A stretch of DNA of 24,211 bases, from the IMG/VR virus record IMGVR_UViG_3300033153_006621, positions 1 through 24,211 of that record; one strand, given 5' to 3'. Both the position numbers and the translations under genes were made by a program. Shown here piece by piece: positions 11,901 through 19,967 of the stretch; within the stretch, counting starts at the first letter, position 1; each line of letters begins with the position of its first letter. The notes beneath the pieces are model-generated. The model did not search any database, was not told where the DNA came from, and saw nothing but the letters and a program-made list of their open reading frames with translations. The stretch comes from a virus.

Positions 11901-14354
11901 TTCAGTGGATGATACAACTAGTTGAAAACTTGGATTATTAGGATATGTAGTTCCTAAAGTAGAAGTGCCGCCACCACCTTTTGTATTCCCTACATAACCA
12001 ACTTCCCCTACATTTCCTGTAGTAGCACCTTTTCGTCCTAATCCTTTACCATCAATTTTACCATTAATGGTAAATTCACCTTTATATCTAATACGGATAT
12101 TATCATGAACAAATAAATTTATTCCCGTATTTAAAGTTATGTCACCATCCCAATAATAAATTGTTCCGTGTAATTTGTAAGTTTTACCGCTACCAGTAGA
12201 GCCCGCATAGTCTATTAATAATGTTATTTGTGTATCCGAATCAATCGTATCAATTTTATATTCCACACTATCAATTTGAATATTTGTATTATTTAAATTA
12301 TTCCAAGTAGTTCCACTTCCTGTAATTGTTTTAGAACCATTAGTAGCTGTAACCGTGCCAGTACTGTATTCAGCAGCGCCCATAGTTCCAGCACCGTATA
12401 AAGTGCTATCCGCATTAATCACCCATGTACCAGCAATATCAGTTCCGTTTGTTACTGTGGAAATATCCACGCCTTTAGATGTATAATTAGCATCAGGAAT
12501 AACAGTAGTCGAAGCTAATGTAGGTAAAGGTTTAGGACGTTGTGTCGATCCAAATAAAGTTAAAGTTACTCTACCTGTTTTCCAATTTATCGCAACTCTT
12601 TGGACCTCAAAAGAACGGTTAATACTACCACCATCCACAAAATCTTGTAAGCTAATTAATTTAAGTCTTACTATATCACCAATTTCTACCTTATTCATTT
12701 CAGGAGAACAAGTTACAGTTATCCTTTGTGGCGGACCTATATATCTATCACGCGCAGAATCACGGCGCATATGCACACGCGCTTTTGAATAGGTAGCACC
12801 ATGCATTCCTTTAAATGCTACTTCATGTATAGGTGTATCTTTATGTACGGCAATACTTTCATTATCAACTAAAAATTCATTTCTAGTAAATTCCTTTTGT
12901 TTTGCATCCCAATTCCATTTAAACAAAAATTTATTATAAACAGATTTATAATCATGGTTTAATCTTGAAATACGGGCTACATTACTTTCATCTAATAAAT
13001 GATGGTAAGGAGAATCAACTCCAACATAAGTCATCCTTTTTAAGGATAATTCTCCAGTAGATGTTATTGGCATAAAAGCACCAAGTAATAGTAGTAATTC
13101 ACGCTCTACTAATTCTTTACCATCCACTTTAGTTATGTATTGCTGATTAAATGGAACACCAACATCATCATTATTTAAGTTCCACCAATCGTCACCGATA
13201 CCAGTAAATGCACTTGTACTGATATGGTTAGCCGCAATTCCTAAATGCCAATGGTCTGGAAAATAATAAGTAGGTCCACCGCCAACAGGATAAATAATAC
13301 CTGTTAAAAATGCGTATAACGCTTTTACGGCAGGCAGTTCAACATAAATAACTTCCTTAATTTTAGTTCTACGATCTAGTTCAGTATTAGCGCCAATAAT
13401 ATGTTCAATAGATTTAGTATTTAAAGCGCCCCTAGTACAATCATAAAATTGTATATCAGCTAGAAGTGTGAAACTACCTCCTGCTGATTCAGTAATAAAA
13501 GTTTCTACAACTGTAATGCTTGTTGCTGTTGGCGTTCCTGTTATATTAAATGTGCCATTATTACTTGCTGTACCACTAACGATAATTTGCTGTTTATCGG
13601 CATAAACTGATAAATCTGTAGATGTTGAACTAATAACACTTCCAGAAAAAGATATATCCGTTCCCGTAACCTGTATTTCAGATTCTAATTTACTTTTCCA
13701 TTTTACTGTTTCTTTTTCAAATTCAATATAACCAACCGTATCACTCGGCGCATCGGAATAACTTGTGCCATGAAAAACAGTTTCAAAATCCGTAGTACTA
13801 GCAACAGCTATGGCAGTTTGGGTAGAATTAATTGTATAAAGTAAATTTGTAGTTTTTACATCACAAATATTTTTTCTTATTGTTCTTTGAACATCGGAAC
13901 ATTCAAATAAATAAACACCATTATTATCAAGTGAAATATTATCTATAATTTGTGTGCCGCCAGAAGGTATTTCATAAGATGTCCAAGGCAGTCCTTTAAA
14001 ACCAACAGATAACTGCACACGCTTATGGCGTAATCCATCACCTAGAACATCAGGTGATGGATAAAGTTTGGTGTTTATTAAGGTGGTTAATGCTTGTACT
14101 AAATCAGCAGCATTAAAATTTAAATCACCAATTGTTGAATTGGCTTTTATAGGATCAACTTCTTGGGAAGTGCCAGATAGTTCTTGTAATACGCTGTAAA
14201 TAACTGTAGCGCCATCAGGAACAGCGCAATCATCATGTGACGTTAGAACAACAGTATCGGTATTAGCATCATCAAAAGATACCTCCACTGCATATCTTGG
14301 TTCCTTTTCTTCGGATTCATTTATTACCAGAAAATCGGAATTATAATTTCTCAT
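8904..14354 (-). CDS. tail tip / receptor-binding protein with hub and fibre domains, 1816 aa
   Basis: The last and largest tail gene; TAATG overlap with the gene before it. The N-terminal 300 residues read like a baseplate/tip component (SVGFKGLPWTSYEIPSGGTQ at 116-135), with an inserted beta module (about 235-294) also found in the tail tube protein. Residues about 410-615 resemble the hub region of J-like tip proteins (YNKFLFKWNWDAKQKEF; RITVTCSPEMNKVEIGDIVR). A Gly-rich stretch lies near 795 and 855-930. Fibre-like modules follow: KAGQTSYDIGTGFFLG near 1125 is repeated as STGKTVGSGTGIFLG near 1565, and EIGGWNINSTTI near 1178 is a common fibre motif. A carbohydrate-binding-like stretch lies near 1340-1450. 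The last 190 residues look like a concanavalin-type lectin domain. It would sit at the tail end and bind host glycans. Confidence 0.85.
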   Translation of the reverse strand: MRNYNSDFLVINESEEKEPRYAVEVSFDDANTDTVVLTSHDDCAVPDGATVIYSVLQELSGTSQEVDPIKANSTIGDLNFNAADLVQALTTLINTKLYPSPDVLGDGLRHKRVQLSVGFKGLPWTSYEIPSGGTQIIDNISLDNNGVYLFECSDVQRTIRKNICDVKTTNLLYTINSTQTAIAVASTTDFETVFHGTSYSDAPSDTVGYIEFEKETVKWKSKLESEIQVTGTDISFSGSVISSTSTDLSVYADKQQIIVSGTASNNGTFNITGTPTATSITVVETFITESAGGSFTLLADIQFYDCTRGALNTKSIEHIIGANTELDRRTKIKEVIYVELPAVKALYAFLTGIIYPVGGGPTYYFPDHWHLGIAANHISTSAFTGIGDDWWNLNNDDVGVPFNQQYITKVDGKELVERELLLLLGAFMPITSTGELSLKRMTYVGVDSPYHHLLDESNVARISRLNHDYKSVYNKFLFKWNWDAKQKEFTRNEFLVDNESIAVHKDTPIHEVAFKGMHGATYSKARVHMRRDSARDRYIGPPQRITVTCSPEMNKVEIGDIVRLKLISLQDFVDGGSINRSFEVQRVAINWKTGRVTLTLFGSTQRPKPLPTLASTTVIPDANYTSKGVDISTVTNGTDIAGTWVINADSTLYGAGTMGAAEYSTGTVTATNGSKTITGSGTTWNNLNNTNIQIDSVEYKIDTIDSDTQITLLIDYAGSTGSGKTYKLHGTIYYWDGDITLNTGINLFVHDNIRIRYKGEFTINGKIDGKGLGRKGATTGNVGEVGYVGNTKGGGGTSTLGTTYPNNPSFQLVVSSTEVPIVEGENSGLPAIYIEYDGTDVIGLDNIDMRPSSGSAGGDHLIFTSVFVNGGAGADAGAALVLEGRGVSAGASSEINLSGNDGELGDVNGPYSGGYFNGGTGAGGSGGPLVIILDGSFATTSDVYTHFISNLGSSILNSDPFDAVEVFGLSFPGNHQSYYVGYLGESQKSGLYREIPLIDYSTPIIDTPSEANPATAINLSEGVASKQSLNLAAIEISVDPPAGDTSYYASQIYMRETGTDAWVPVTIVVGTEEKVVQVPNYYASYEVKAAPISISGIESATFTEDIITITSVSKGASITTGGHIKAGQTSYDIGTGFFLGDDGGTWKFSVGNSAGNKLLWDGADLLITGTITATAGEIGGWNINSTTIISDNNRVILDSANQRIQVQNAAGTNYIRLSADGVVGVDSVLGTVFNLPTNGSAPTFASGIINSTVFNITSAGILETSSAAGDGGASGQGVRINDTGIKAWAANDATPKVTIDASTGIITAIDAVISGAITVGAGSNVAAGADVTGDNQSVGSGLLFNWNIDVTDSDDKPAGIQGNYGITDRTGIAFGDSNKNFMRLEHTTDNAFGYGFPAIPIDDQQKYRVTIRHKSSGVTANGLYLRMEYTGNPLDQGNTHVGVSGDTMVQTADGAVELAPADGPMPGTSWTEVTYTYTPVALTRYASFTALKWYTGLSHTYDIDSVMIQPIAKTADEIDESATNKWAGESGADVTQSALITGTTITGGGITLNAGGSLKSTGKTVGSGTGIFLGYDSGSYQLDVGDHDNEKYVWFDGTDLLIGKNTKLLGSDAFNNDGVYFSTLFESLDGWATAINGSTSVVDIDTYQGLRINSDNVSGEYALAILQRRFHASGFDWSSSRRFKCWVSFDYIAGAEFYIQSGPIYAATPESAYNRKFGFVLEGTTLYGFAANGSTITKLSLMTGVSEDTTYELIADFTAGTNVNFYVDGTLEGTITTNLPTGAADLGYLLTFESYNRSSTSDSRMYVQYAKFEQAG

Positions 14355-15406
14355 TATTTAATGACCTTAAATGCTGTTGAGAAATGGTTGGCGCCTATAC
14401 GCGTTTCTTTATAACTATCAGATTTAATTTTATATAGGTAAGAATCATAAGGGGAAGAAACTGTACCATATAAATCAAGTGTAAAGGCTTGTGTATTATC
14501 CACGGAATCTAAAAATCTTCTTATTGTATCAAAATTCCCACGTTCTACAGGTAGAGTACGGATATCTAAAGTTTCTTCATTGCGGTGTTTTAATGATTTA
14601 ATACTTCCATCTAAAGTTTTAGTAATATTTTTAATAGTATCTTTTCCGGGGGTAGTCACACTAAATTCCACATCTATATCATAGGAACTACCTACTTGCG
14701 TATAAACCCTTTCTGGATGGAATAAAATTTCTTCTGAATTATAGATAGTTTTGATTTGCGAAATAGCAGGAGCATCCGCGATTGATAATCCAACCAAAGA
14801 TAAAGCGCCATTAGTTAATGGATTAGTTCCTGCAACTGATACTCCCCACCTAATAATTGCACTTGTATTTGTTAGTGTTAACAGTGCCGTGCCTGTTTCA
14901 CTATTATTTAAAACACCATCAATAAATATGTATAAAGTACCTGATACATAAATACATTCATAATAACGCCTAATATCATCATCCACCACAACACCACTGG
15001 TTACGGTGCGTACCGTGGTATTATCATCACAGGTAAATTCCATATTACCAGCAGCATTTATCCTAATAGTTACACGTTGCGCTGTACTAGTACTATCCCT
15101 TTCATAAATTGTTTCATTTGAACTGTTTGCAGATTCTTTTAACCAAAAACGTATACGTATATTACCAGTACCGGGATCAAAATCTGAATCATAATTTCTA
15201 TAAAAATAATTTAATGTTGAAAAGGAAGAATATTCCATTGTTGCCGCATCGGATTCAACCGCTGATTTTACAACTGTTCCGACTTCTGTTAAATCGGCGT
15301 TATTTGCCGTTTGATCAGTAATACCATCAGTAGGTGACATCCATACACCAGCTTCATCAGCCAGTAATAATAATCCTAAAGCAGCGGTATAATTAATTGC
15401 AGCCAT
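14354..15406 (-). CDS. distal tail protein with N-terminal lectin-like domain, 350 aa
   Basis: Lies between tape measure and tip genes, the usual place of the distal tail protein. Residues about 25-225 have LamG/concanavalin-like features (IRIRFWLKESANSSNETIYE, YYECIYVSGTLYIFIDGVLN). The last 120 residues (EILFHPERVYTQVGSSYDID; LPVERGNFDTIRRFLDSVDN; IGANHFSTAFKVIK) fit a Dit-like or minor tail domain that joins tail tube to tip. Fusion of a lectin-like module to the distal tail protein would place extra glycan-binding sites on the upper baseplate. The ATG has only a weak GGGAAC upstream; the tape measure stop is two bases before it, so coupling is likely. Confidence 0.72.
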   Translation of the reverse strand: MAAINYTAALGLLLLADEAGVWMSPTDGITDQTANNADLTEVGTVVKSAVESDAATMEYSSFSTLNYFYRNYDSDFDPGTGNIRIRFWLKESANSSNETIYERDSTSTAQRVTIRINAAGNMEFTCDDNTTVRTVTSGVVVDDDIRRYYECIYVSGTLYIFIDGVLNNSETGTALLTLTNTSAIIRWGVSVAGTNPLTNGALSLVGLSIADAPAISQIKTIYNSEEILFHPERVYTQVGSSYDIDVEFSVTTPGKDTIKNITKTLDGSIKSLKHRNEETLDIRTLPVERGNFDTIRRFLDSVDNTQAFTLDLYGTVSSPYDSYLYKIKSDSYKETRIGANHFSTAFKVIK

Positions 15407-15408
15407 TT

Positions 15409-18177
15409 TTATGTTCCCGTTCTAGCTAATTCACTAGCATTTCTTGAAGTACTGGACATTATGATTACATCATGATTATCCACTAAATTACGAATGTCAC
15501 CTATAACTCTTTCTCTAATGTGCGCATCCCAACCAATCATATCGCCTTGGAATATAACTGTAAGTGTTGGGCGGTCTCTTTCTTCTTCAGGAGTGCGCTG
15601 TTCAGCAGTAGGAATATAATTTTGGTTTACACCAACTCCACTTGTACCCGCACCACCACCGCCAGCACCACCGCCGCCGCCCGCAGCGGCGGCTCCTCCT
15701 GCTCCGGGTGTTGCGTTTTTAATCGCAATCAATCGGGCCAAACCGCCTGCTATTGCAGCAGAAGCAGCAATAGCGCCTCTGGTAGGAGACGTTACATCTG
15801 GAATAGGTAAAAATTGTGAATGGTACGCTTGTTGTGCCGCAGCATAAGTGCTAATTAAGGTTTCGGCTACAGCAAAAGCTTTATATAAATCAAATGTCTT
15901 TTTTCCACCAGCTTGCGCTAAAGCTGCAAATCCACCAAAGAAATTAGAGGCTAAAGATAATCTGGCTTGTTGTGTTTGTGCTTGTAAGGATAAAACACTT
16001 CTACCATGTTTTTCTTCTAATCCTAATAATAATTTATTTTTATGATCTTCGCCTATAATTTGACTTTGGAAGGCTTCCTCAACCATAAACATACGGCGCT
16101 CATAACTTTCTTCTAAACGCTGTTCTTCAGTTAATAGTATTTCATCCACATAATCTATTTTATAGGACAAAGCTTCAGCTTCACGTGCTTCCTTAGCAGC
16201 GATTTTTGCCGCTTCACGCATTTCTATAGCATCTTTGCGTTCTGCTATTTTTTCATCTATTGCCGCAGATTTTTCTTCATACTCATTCTCTATTGCAAAT
16301 AATAAATCATATTTTTCATCTGCTTTTCCTATTTCATCCGTGTATGCCGATTCTATTAAAGTTCTTTTTTCTGCTAGGCTAGCTGCCAATAAATCTCTTT
16401 CACCCATAAAACTTTTCTTTAAAGCATTTATTTTTCCTTCTGTACCTTTATCAAAATCTATATCAACTTCTTTAGGTGTGCCACCATTGCCTCCAGAAAT
16501 TATATCAGATATTTCTTTTCCTTTTTCTTTTAGTTTTAATAGCTGTTGCTCTAATGTATTGATTTTATCATTTGTATGTTTTATTAATAATTCAGCATTG
16601 CGTAAAACTGAAGGTGTTGCATATTTAGTATCTTTAACATTTTCTAAATCAGAAGTATATTTTGCAAGTTCTTTTCTCCTTTTATTTATTTCTGAAGCAA
16701 TGTCATATTGGCTCATACTATTTGCCAAGTCTTTTGTATTATTGCTTAAATCACTAGTTTCTTTGGAAGCTGTTTTTGCGCTAGTCGCCCAAAAAGATAA
16801 TGCTATTGCTGCTGTTGTAATTATACCTACAGGTCCTCCTAATAATCCTAGAACACCGCGCAATCCCCCTGAAGCTATAGTAGCGATCCGTGAAGCGGTA
16901 GTTACCCTAGTCAATGCGCCTGTATATAAATCAGCGGTGGTAGTGGCTTGTATTTGCGATCTAATAGTACCTGCTAAACTTATAGAATAAGCAACAGTAT
17001 TGCGTGCCAATTGTCCTGCCATTAATGATGCAATTACTTTTCCAGCTATTACTAAGTTATCTATTGATCCTGTTAATACCTTAACTACATTTGTTGTTCC
17101 TTGTACCGCAATACGTAACGGATCACCACTACCCACAACTGTTAACTGCAATTCTTCCCATGCTGAATCTAATTTTTTAGTATCACCTTCAAGGTTATTA
17201 ACCTTAACGGTAGCTTGTTCATAGGCTGTATTAGTGCCGGTTAATTTTTCAGTAAGATTTTCTAAAGAATCAGCATTTTCAATCAACGCTTTTGCGGCGG
17301 TCGTGTTCTCTAAACCGAATAATTCCATTACCTCAGTGGTTTCAATTCCACTTTTTAATAATCTTGTTAATGCCCCCGTTAAACCTCCCATTTCCGCAGA
17401 AAGGTCTTTTCCATCTTTTTGTAATTTTAAAATTATATTTCTTAAGCCAACACCCGCACGACTACCCTTTATTGATACAGTGGATAGTGATTGTATTGCA
17501 GCATTTAATTCTTCAAAGGAAATACCAGCACTTGCAGCAACAGTACCAGAATCTCTTAAAGCGTTTGCAGTATCGGCAATTTCTGAAGCACCAAATTTTG
17601 CACCCGCAGCTAGTACATTAATAAATCTTCCAGCTTCATCCGCATCGGCACCAAATTGATTAAGTGCGGAGCCTAATGTAGATGCAGCTTCTGGCAATGT
17701 AGAACCAGAAGCTTCAGCCAATGTTATCGCTTCTTGTGTGACTTTTGCTAAGGCTTCACCACTTTCTAAAAGATCAGGTTTAGCCGAAGCTATTAATTTA
17801 AAAGCTTCTGCTGCTTGTGTTGCGGATAAGGTGGTGCTTTCACCAAATTCTCTGGACCTTTGAGAAAGAAATTCTAAATCTTTTCCGGTTGCCCCAGTAA
17901 TAGCAGATAAATCACTTATTGCCGCTTCAAAATCTCTATGTGTTGCGATAGCGCCGATTAAAACATCAGCGGCTTTTTTCATTGCATATAAACCAGCAGA
18001 AACTAAAGCGGCATTTCTTACCATATTCTTAAAAGAAGTATTTGTTGATTCATTACCTTTTTTTATTTTTTTAGAAGCCTCATCACCAGCCTTACCAACC
18101 TGTTTTATTTGGTTAGTAGCGGTATTGGCACCGTCAGCAGTTACTTTAGCCGTTAGTTCAGCTATTGTTATTCCCAT
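15409..18177 (-). CDS. tail tape measure protein, 922 aa
   Basis: Sets tail length by spanning the tail lumen during assembly. The first 55 residues are helical and Lys/Thr-rich. Residues about 75-260 match the TP901-type tape measure core (FEAAISDLSAITGATGKDLE, STTLSATQAAEAFKLIASAK, AKFGASEIADTANALRDSGT). A hydrophobic stretch (LGLLGGPVGIITTAAIALSF) lies near 445-470, coiled coils fill about 490-740, and a Gly/Ala-rich linker lies near 850. At 922 residues it predicts a tail of roughly 130-140 nm by the usual 1.5 Å per residue, an estimate. Start: GAGGAAG before ATG ending at 18177, inside the end of the chaperone extension (20-base overlap). Confidence 0.95.
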   Translation of the reverse strand: MGITIAELTAKVTADGANTATNQIKQVGKAGDEASKKIKKGNESTNTSFKNMVRNAALVSAGLYAMKKAADVLIGAIATHRDFEAAISDLSAITGATGKDLEFLSQRSREFGESTTLSATQAAEAFKLIASAKPDLLESGEALAKVTQEAITLAEASGSTLPEAASTLGSALNQFGADADEAGRFINVLAAGAKFGASEIADTANALRDSGTVAASAGISFEELNAAIQSLSTVSIKGSRAGVGLRNIILKLQKDGKDLSAEMGGLTGALTRLLKSGIETTEVMELFGLENTTAAKALIENADSLENLTEKLTGTNTAYEQATVKVNNLEGDTKKLDSAWEELQLTVVGSGDPLRIAVQGTTNVVKVLTGSIDNLVIAGKVIASLMAGQLARNTVAYSISLAGTIRSQIQATTTADLYTGALTRVTTASRIATIASGGLRGVLGLLGGPVGIITTAAIALSFWATSAKTASKETSDLSNNTKDLANSMSQYDIASEINKRRKELAKYTSDLENVKDTKYATPSVLRNAELLIKHTNDKINTLEQQLLKLKEKGKEISDIISGGNGGTPKEVDIDFDKGTEGKINALKKSFMGERDLLAASLAEKRTLIESAYTDEIGKADEKYDLLFAIENEYEEKSAAIDEKIAERKDAIEMREAAKIAAKEAREAEALSYKIDYVDEILLTEEQRLEESYERRMFMVEEAFQSQIIGEDHKNKLLLGLEEKHGRSVLSLQAQTQQARLSLASNFFGGFAALAQAGGKKTFDLYKAFAVAETLISTYAAAQQAYHSQFLPIPDVTSPTRGAIAASAAIAGGLARLIAIKNATPGAGGAAAAGGGGGAGGGGAGTSGVGVNQNYIPTAEQRTPEEERDRPTLTVIFQGDMIGWDAHIRERVIGDIRNLVDNHDVIIMSSTSRNASELARTGT

Positions 18178-18442
18178 TGAGGGCTTCCTCTATAGCATTA
18201 ACTTTTACAAAAAGTTCGGTTTTATCTAAACAAGTTAATTCGGCATAAGCCAAAATTTCTGTTAAAGCAATTGGCCTATTTTTACTTAAATCACAATATG
18301 CAATCCAGTAAAGTTCATTAACGGGGGAGAGTTCTGGTCTTTCTCTCAAAGGACCAGGCACCCTCCCTGATCTTCTTTGTACTTCTCTTAATGAAGGAAG
18401 CTCCGCAGCCCACCTATCCATCCAAACTGCGAAGCTTACGAG
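18158..18442 (-). CDS. tail assembly chaperone extension (GT-type), read by -1 frameshift
   Basis: This frame begins within the slippery site at 18442-18448 and codes about 94 residues: LVSFAVWMDRWAAELPSLRE, then RRSGRVPGPLRERPELSPVN and a helical end EELFVKV-like to NGNNNS. It is the counterpart of lambda T in the gpGT fusion: the extension recruits tail tube subunits while the G part binds the tape measure. An internal ATG ending at 18421 exists, but it has no ribosome binding site, and its upstream frame is open exactly to the slip site, which supports expression as a fusion of about 214 residues. Its end overlaps the tape measure start by 20 bases. Confidence 0.85.
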   Translation of the reverse strand, partial: LVSFAVWMDRWAAELPSLREVQRRSGRVPGPLRERPELSPVNELYWIAYCDLSKNRPIALTEILAYAELTCLDKTELFVKVNAIEEALNGNNNS

Positions 18443-18448
18443 TTTCCC
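18398..18448 (-). promoter_or_regulatory. programmed -1 ribosomal frameshift signal
   Basis: On the minus strand, GTG GGA AAC TCG TAA ends the upstream chaperone. The heptamer G GGA AAC (18448-18442) is in the X XXY YYZ phase, so both tRNAs re-pair after slipping back one base. Four bases later AAGCTTCGCAG (18437-18427) pairs with CTGCGGAGCTT (18408-18398), an 11-bp stem with one G-U pair and an 18-base loop. The zero-frame stop is inside the spacer and stem, six bases after the slip site. Confidence 0.92.
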
Positions 18449-18801
18449 ACTTCTTCTTCTATAAAGTTAGCTTCAATAAAGTTTGAAGGATCAGCGGCAA
18501 AACTAATTATACGTGTTCCAATTTCCGTATATGTTTTTAATAATGAAAATTTTGCTTCTTCATTACATTCCATTGGAGTTCCATCATCATTATCTAAATT
18601 TTTCCAATCAATTAAAAGATTCTTAGAAACACATTTTGTGTAGTAATCGTCATCCTCATCATGACCTGGTGCATTAACAGCTTTTTGGTAAGCTTCACTC
18701 ATTGCAGAATTAACCCTAAATTTAACTCCGCGAATAGTTAACCATGCTTTTGCTGTTTTAGCACGTGAACGTTTTAGAAATATATCGGATGCTCTTGCCA
18801 T
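18436..18801 (-). CDS. tail assembly chaperone (G-type), 121 aa
   Basis: ATG with AAAGGAG upstream. Located directly before the tape measure gene and ending in a -1 frameshift site, the diagnostic position of lambda G-like chaperones, whose sequences are poorly conserved. Begins MARASDIFLKRSRAKTAKAW, includes FRVNSAMSEAYQKAVNAPGH, and has an acidic C-terminus NFIEEEVGNS. It is expected to bind the tape measure protein in the cytoplasm and is absent from the finished virion. The longer product by frameshifting joins the frame ending at 18158. Confidence 0.85.
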   Translation of the reverse strand: MARASDIFLKRSRAKTAKAWLTIRGVKFRVNSAMSEAYQKAVNAPGHDEDDDYYTKCVSKNLLIDWKNLDNDDGTPMECNEEAKFSLLKTYTEIGTRIISFAADPSNFIEANFIEEEVGNS

Positions 18802-18829
18802 TTTAATTCTCCTTTATTTAAAAATAAAA

Positions 18830-19150
18830 CTATTGTTTATCGACTACTTTAAATTGTATTGAACGCGCTTTATTTTGGCCTCCACCTGTTTGCGCTTGGC
18901 AGGTTGCTTTTAAAATATCTCCTACAGTTGGCGGTGTTCCTGTATCGCAGGAAAAAATCCAGTCAACATGTGTGCCTGATAAACTTTTTCCTGTTGCAAC
19001 TAATCCAGCTTCCACTGTAATAACTGCATCCAAAAGTGTATCAGCACCTATTTCTTCTAACCAATCGGCCCATTCAAAACGGTATTTTTCATCGTCTAAA
19101 GTGATATCCAAATCGTATTGTAGACCTTCGCGCCATTTTGTTGTGGACAT
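18830..19150 (-). CDS. small virion-associated protein, Ig-like fold suspected, 106 aa
   Basis: ATG with GAGG upstream. Begins MSTTKWREGLQYDLDITLDD, a helical WADWLEEIGADTLLDAVITV, then a strand-rich half (SGTHVDWIFSCDTGTPPTVG, ending NKARSIQFKVVDKQ). The second half recalls short phage structural proteins with an Ig-like sandwich and a SITF.V... ending. Its place in the tail block, between decoration-type proteins and chaperones, supports a structural role, possibly a minor tail or decoration protein; I cannot be more specific. Confidence 0.65.
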   Translation of the reverse strand: MSTTKWREGLQYDLDITLDDEKYRFEWADWLEEIGADTLLDAVITVEAGLVATGKSLSGTHVDWIFSCDTGTPPTVGDILKATCQAQTGGGQNKARSIQFKVVDKQ

Positions 19151-19168
19151 TGTTAAAAACCTCTATAT

Positions 19169-19180
19169 AGGATTAATCCT
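19169..19180. promoter_or_regulatory. 12-bp perfect palindrome in the only sizeable gap of the tail block
   Basis: AGGATTAATCCT reads the same on both strands, 19 bases before the ATG of the 106-aa gene, in a 110-base gap rich in TTTA. It could be an operator or a chance palindrome. No promoter boxes with good spacing and no terminator are seen in this gap. Confidence 0.3.
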
Positions 19181-19260
19181 GCATTGTTTTAAGCATGTTT
19201 TATGTGTTTTATACGCAATCATATTAACTTTTTATTTAACAAGCTTAAAAACGCTTAGGA

Positions 19261-19953
19261 TTAGGCAGCGGTATCACCTTTAACTTCAAGGATTGCACTA
19301 TCACTACTATAAGCGGAAGCGGAAGCATCAATTACGCGTTTTATCCAAATTGCTTTATGTTCTCCGGCAGCAATATCGCCAATGTCTAAAGCGTTACCTT
19401 CACCAGCAGCAGTTTCCCAAGCAGGTTTTGCCCTACAAGTCCAAGTAACCGTTCCATCTACAACAGTACCGCCAGGAGTCGTTGGCCATGTAGGTTCGGA
19501 AGCACCACTAGTGCCTGCCGTTGTTACTTCATATAAATAATTATTAGGGGTAATTGATTCTCTAAAATCAGCTAGTGAATAAGCCGTAGTTGCCGCCCAA
19601 TCTATAGCAGCGCTTGGATCATCCGATTCAGTTCCCATTACACGTTCTACTCCATTAACAGGACTAGAACCTAAAGCAATTTCAGCATCCGAATCGGTAC
19701 TTGGTGTATCTGTATTAATAAATACTTTTGCAGATTGCAAAGCTAAAGTTCCATGTGAATTGTGTACATAAAAACAACGGTATTCAGTATCGCCGGAAGT
19801 ACTTTCTGCACCAGTAACATTATCAAATAAATTTTCTACCGTTGCATCTACAATTTCTACACTACTTTTTACACCGCCCAAAGACGCATCTGGATCAGAA
19901 TTAGATGCTCCACCACTTAAACGAAAATCAATATCACCTGCTACAATAGCCAT
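19261..19953 (-). CDS. virion structural protein with carbohydrate-binding-like module, 230 aa
   Basis: ATG with GGAGG upstream. Residues 1-110 are strand-rich (MAIVAGDIDFRLSGGASNSD; EYRCFYVHNSHGTLAL; SAKVFINTDTPSTDSDAEI), like the rigid decoration or fibre proteins of siphophages. Residues about 118-170 (WAATTAYSLADFRESITPNN, YLYEVTTAGTSGASEPTWPT, then DGTVTWTC) match the short aromatic module with a W...Y......G.SG..EP.WP pattern that is common in phage fibres and chitin- or sugar-binding proteins. The C-terminus is strand-rich again. Probably a tail-surface or accessory fibre protein. Confidence 0.68.
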   Translation of the reverse strand: MAIVAGDIDFRLSGGASNSDPDASLGGVKSSVEIVDATVENLFDNVTGAESTSGDTEYRCFYVHNSHGTLALQSAKVFINTDTPSTDSDAEIALGSSPVNGVERVMGTESDDPSAAIDWAATTAYSLADFRESITPNNYLYEVTTAGTSGASEPTWPTTPGGTVVDGTVTWTCRAKPAWETAAGEGNALDIGDIAAGEHKAIWIKRVIDASASAYSSDSAILEVKGDTAA

Positions 19954-19967
19954 TTTTAATCCTCCGA

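Noticed and set aside
14354-14360. Possible frameshift between distal tail and tip genes
   Set aside because: The genes overlap by a normal TAATG stop-start. There is no slippery heptamer, and both proteins look complete.
16235-16990. Plus-strand frame of 251 codons
   Set aside because: It is antisense to the tape measure gene, whose protein is clearly recognisable. The reverse of its coiled-coil codons gives a long stop-free Ser/Phe-rich frame.
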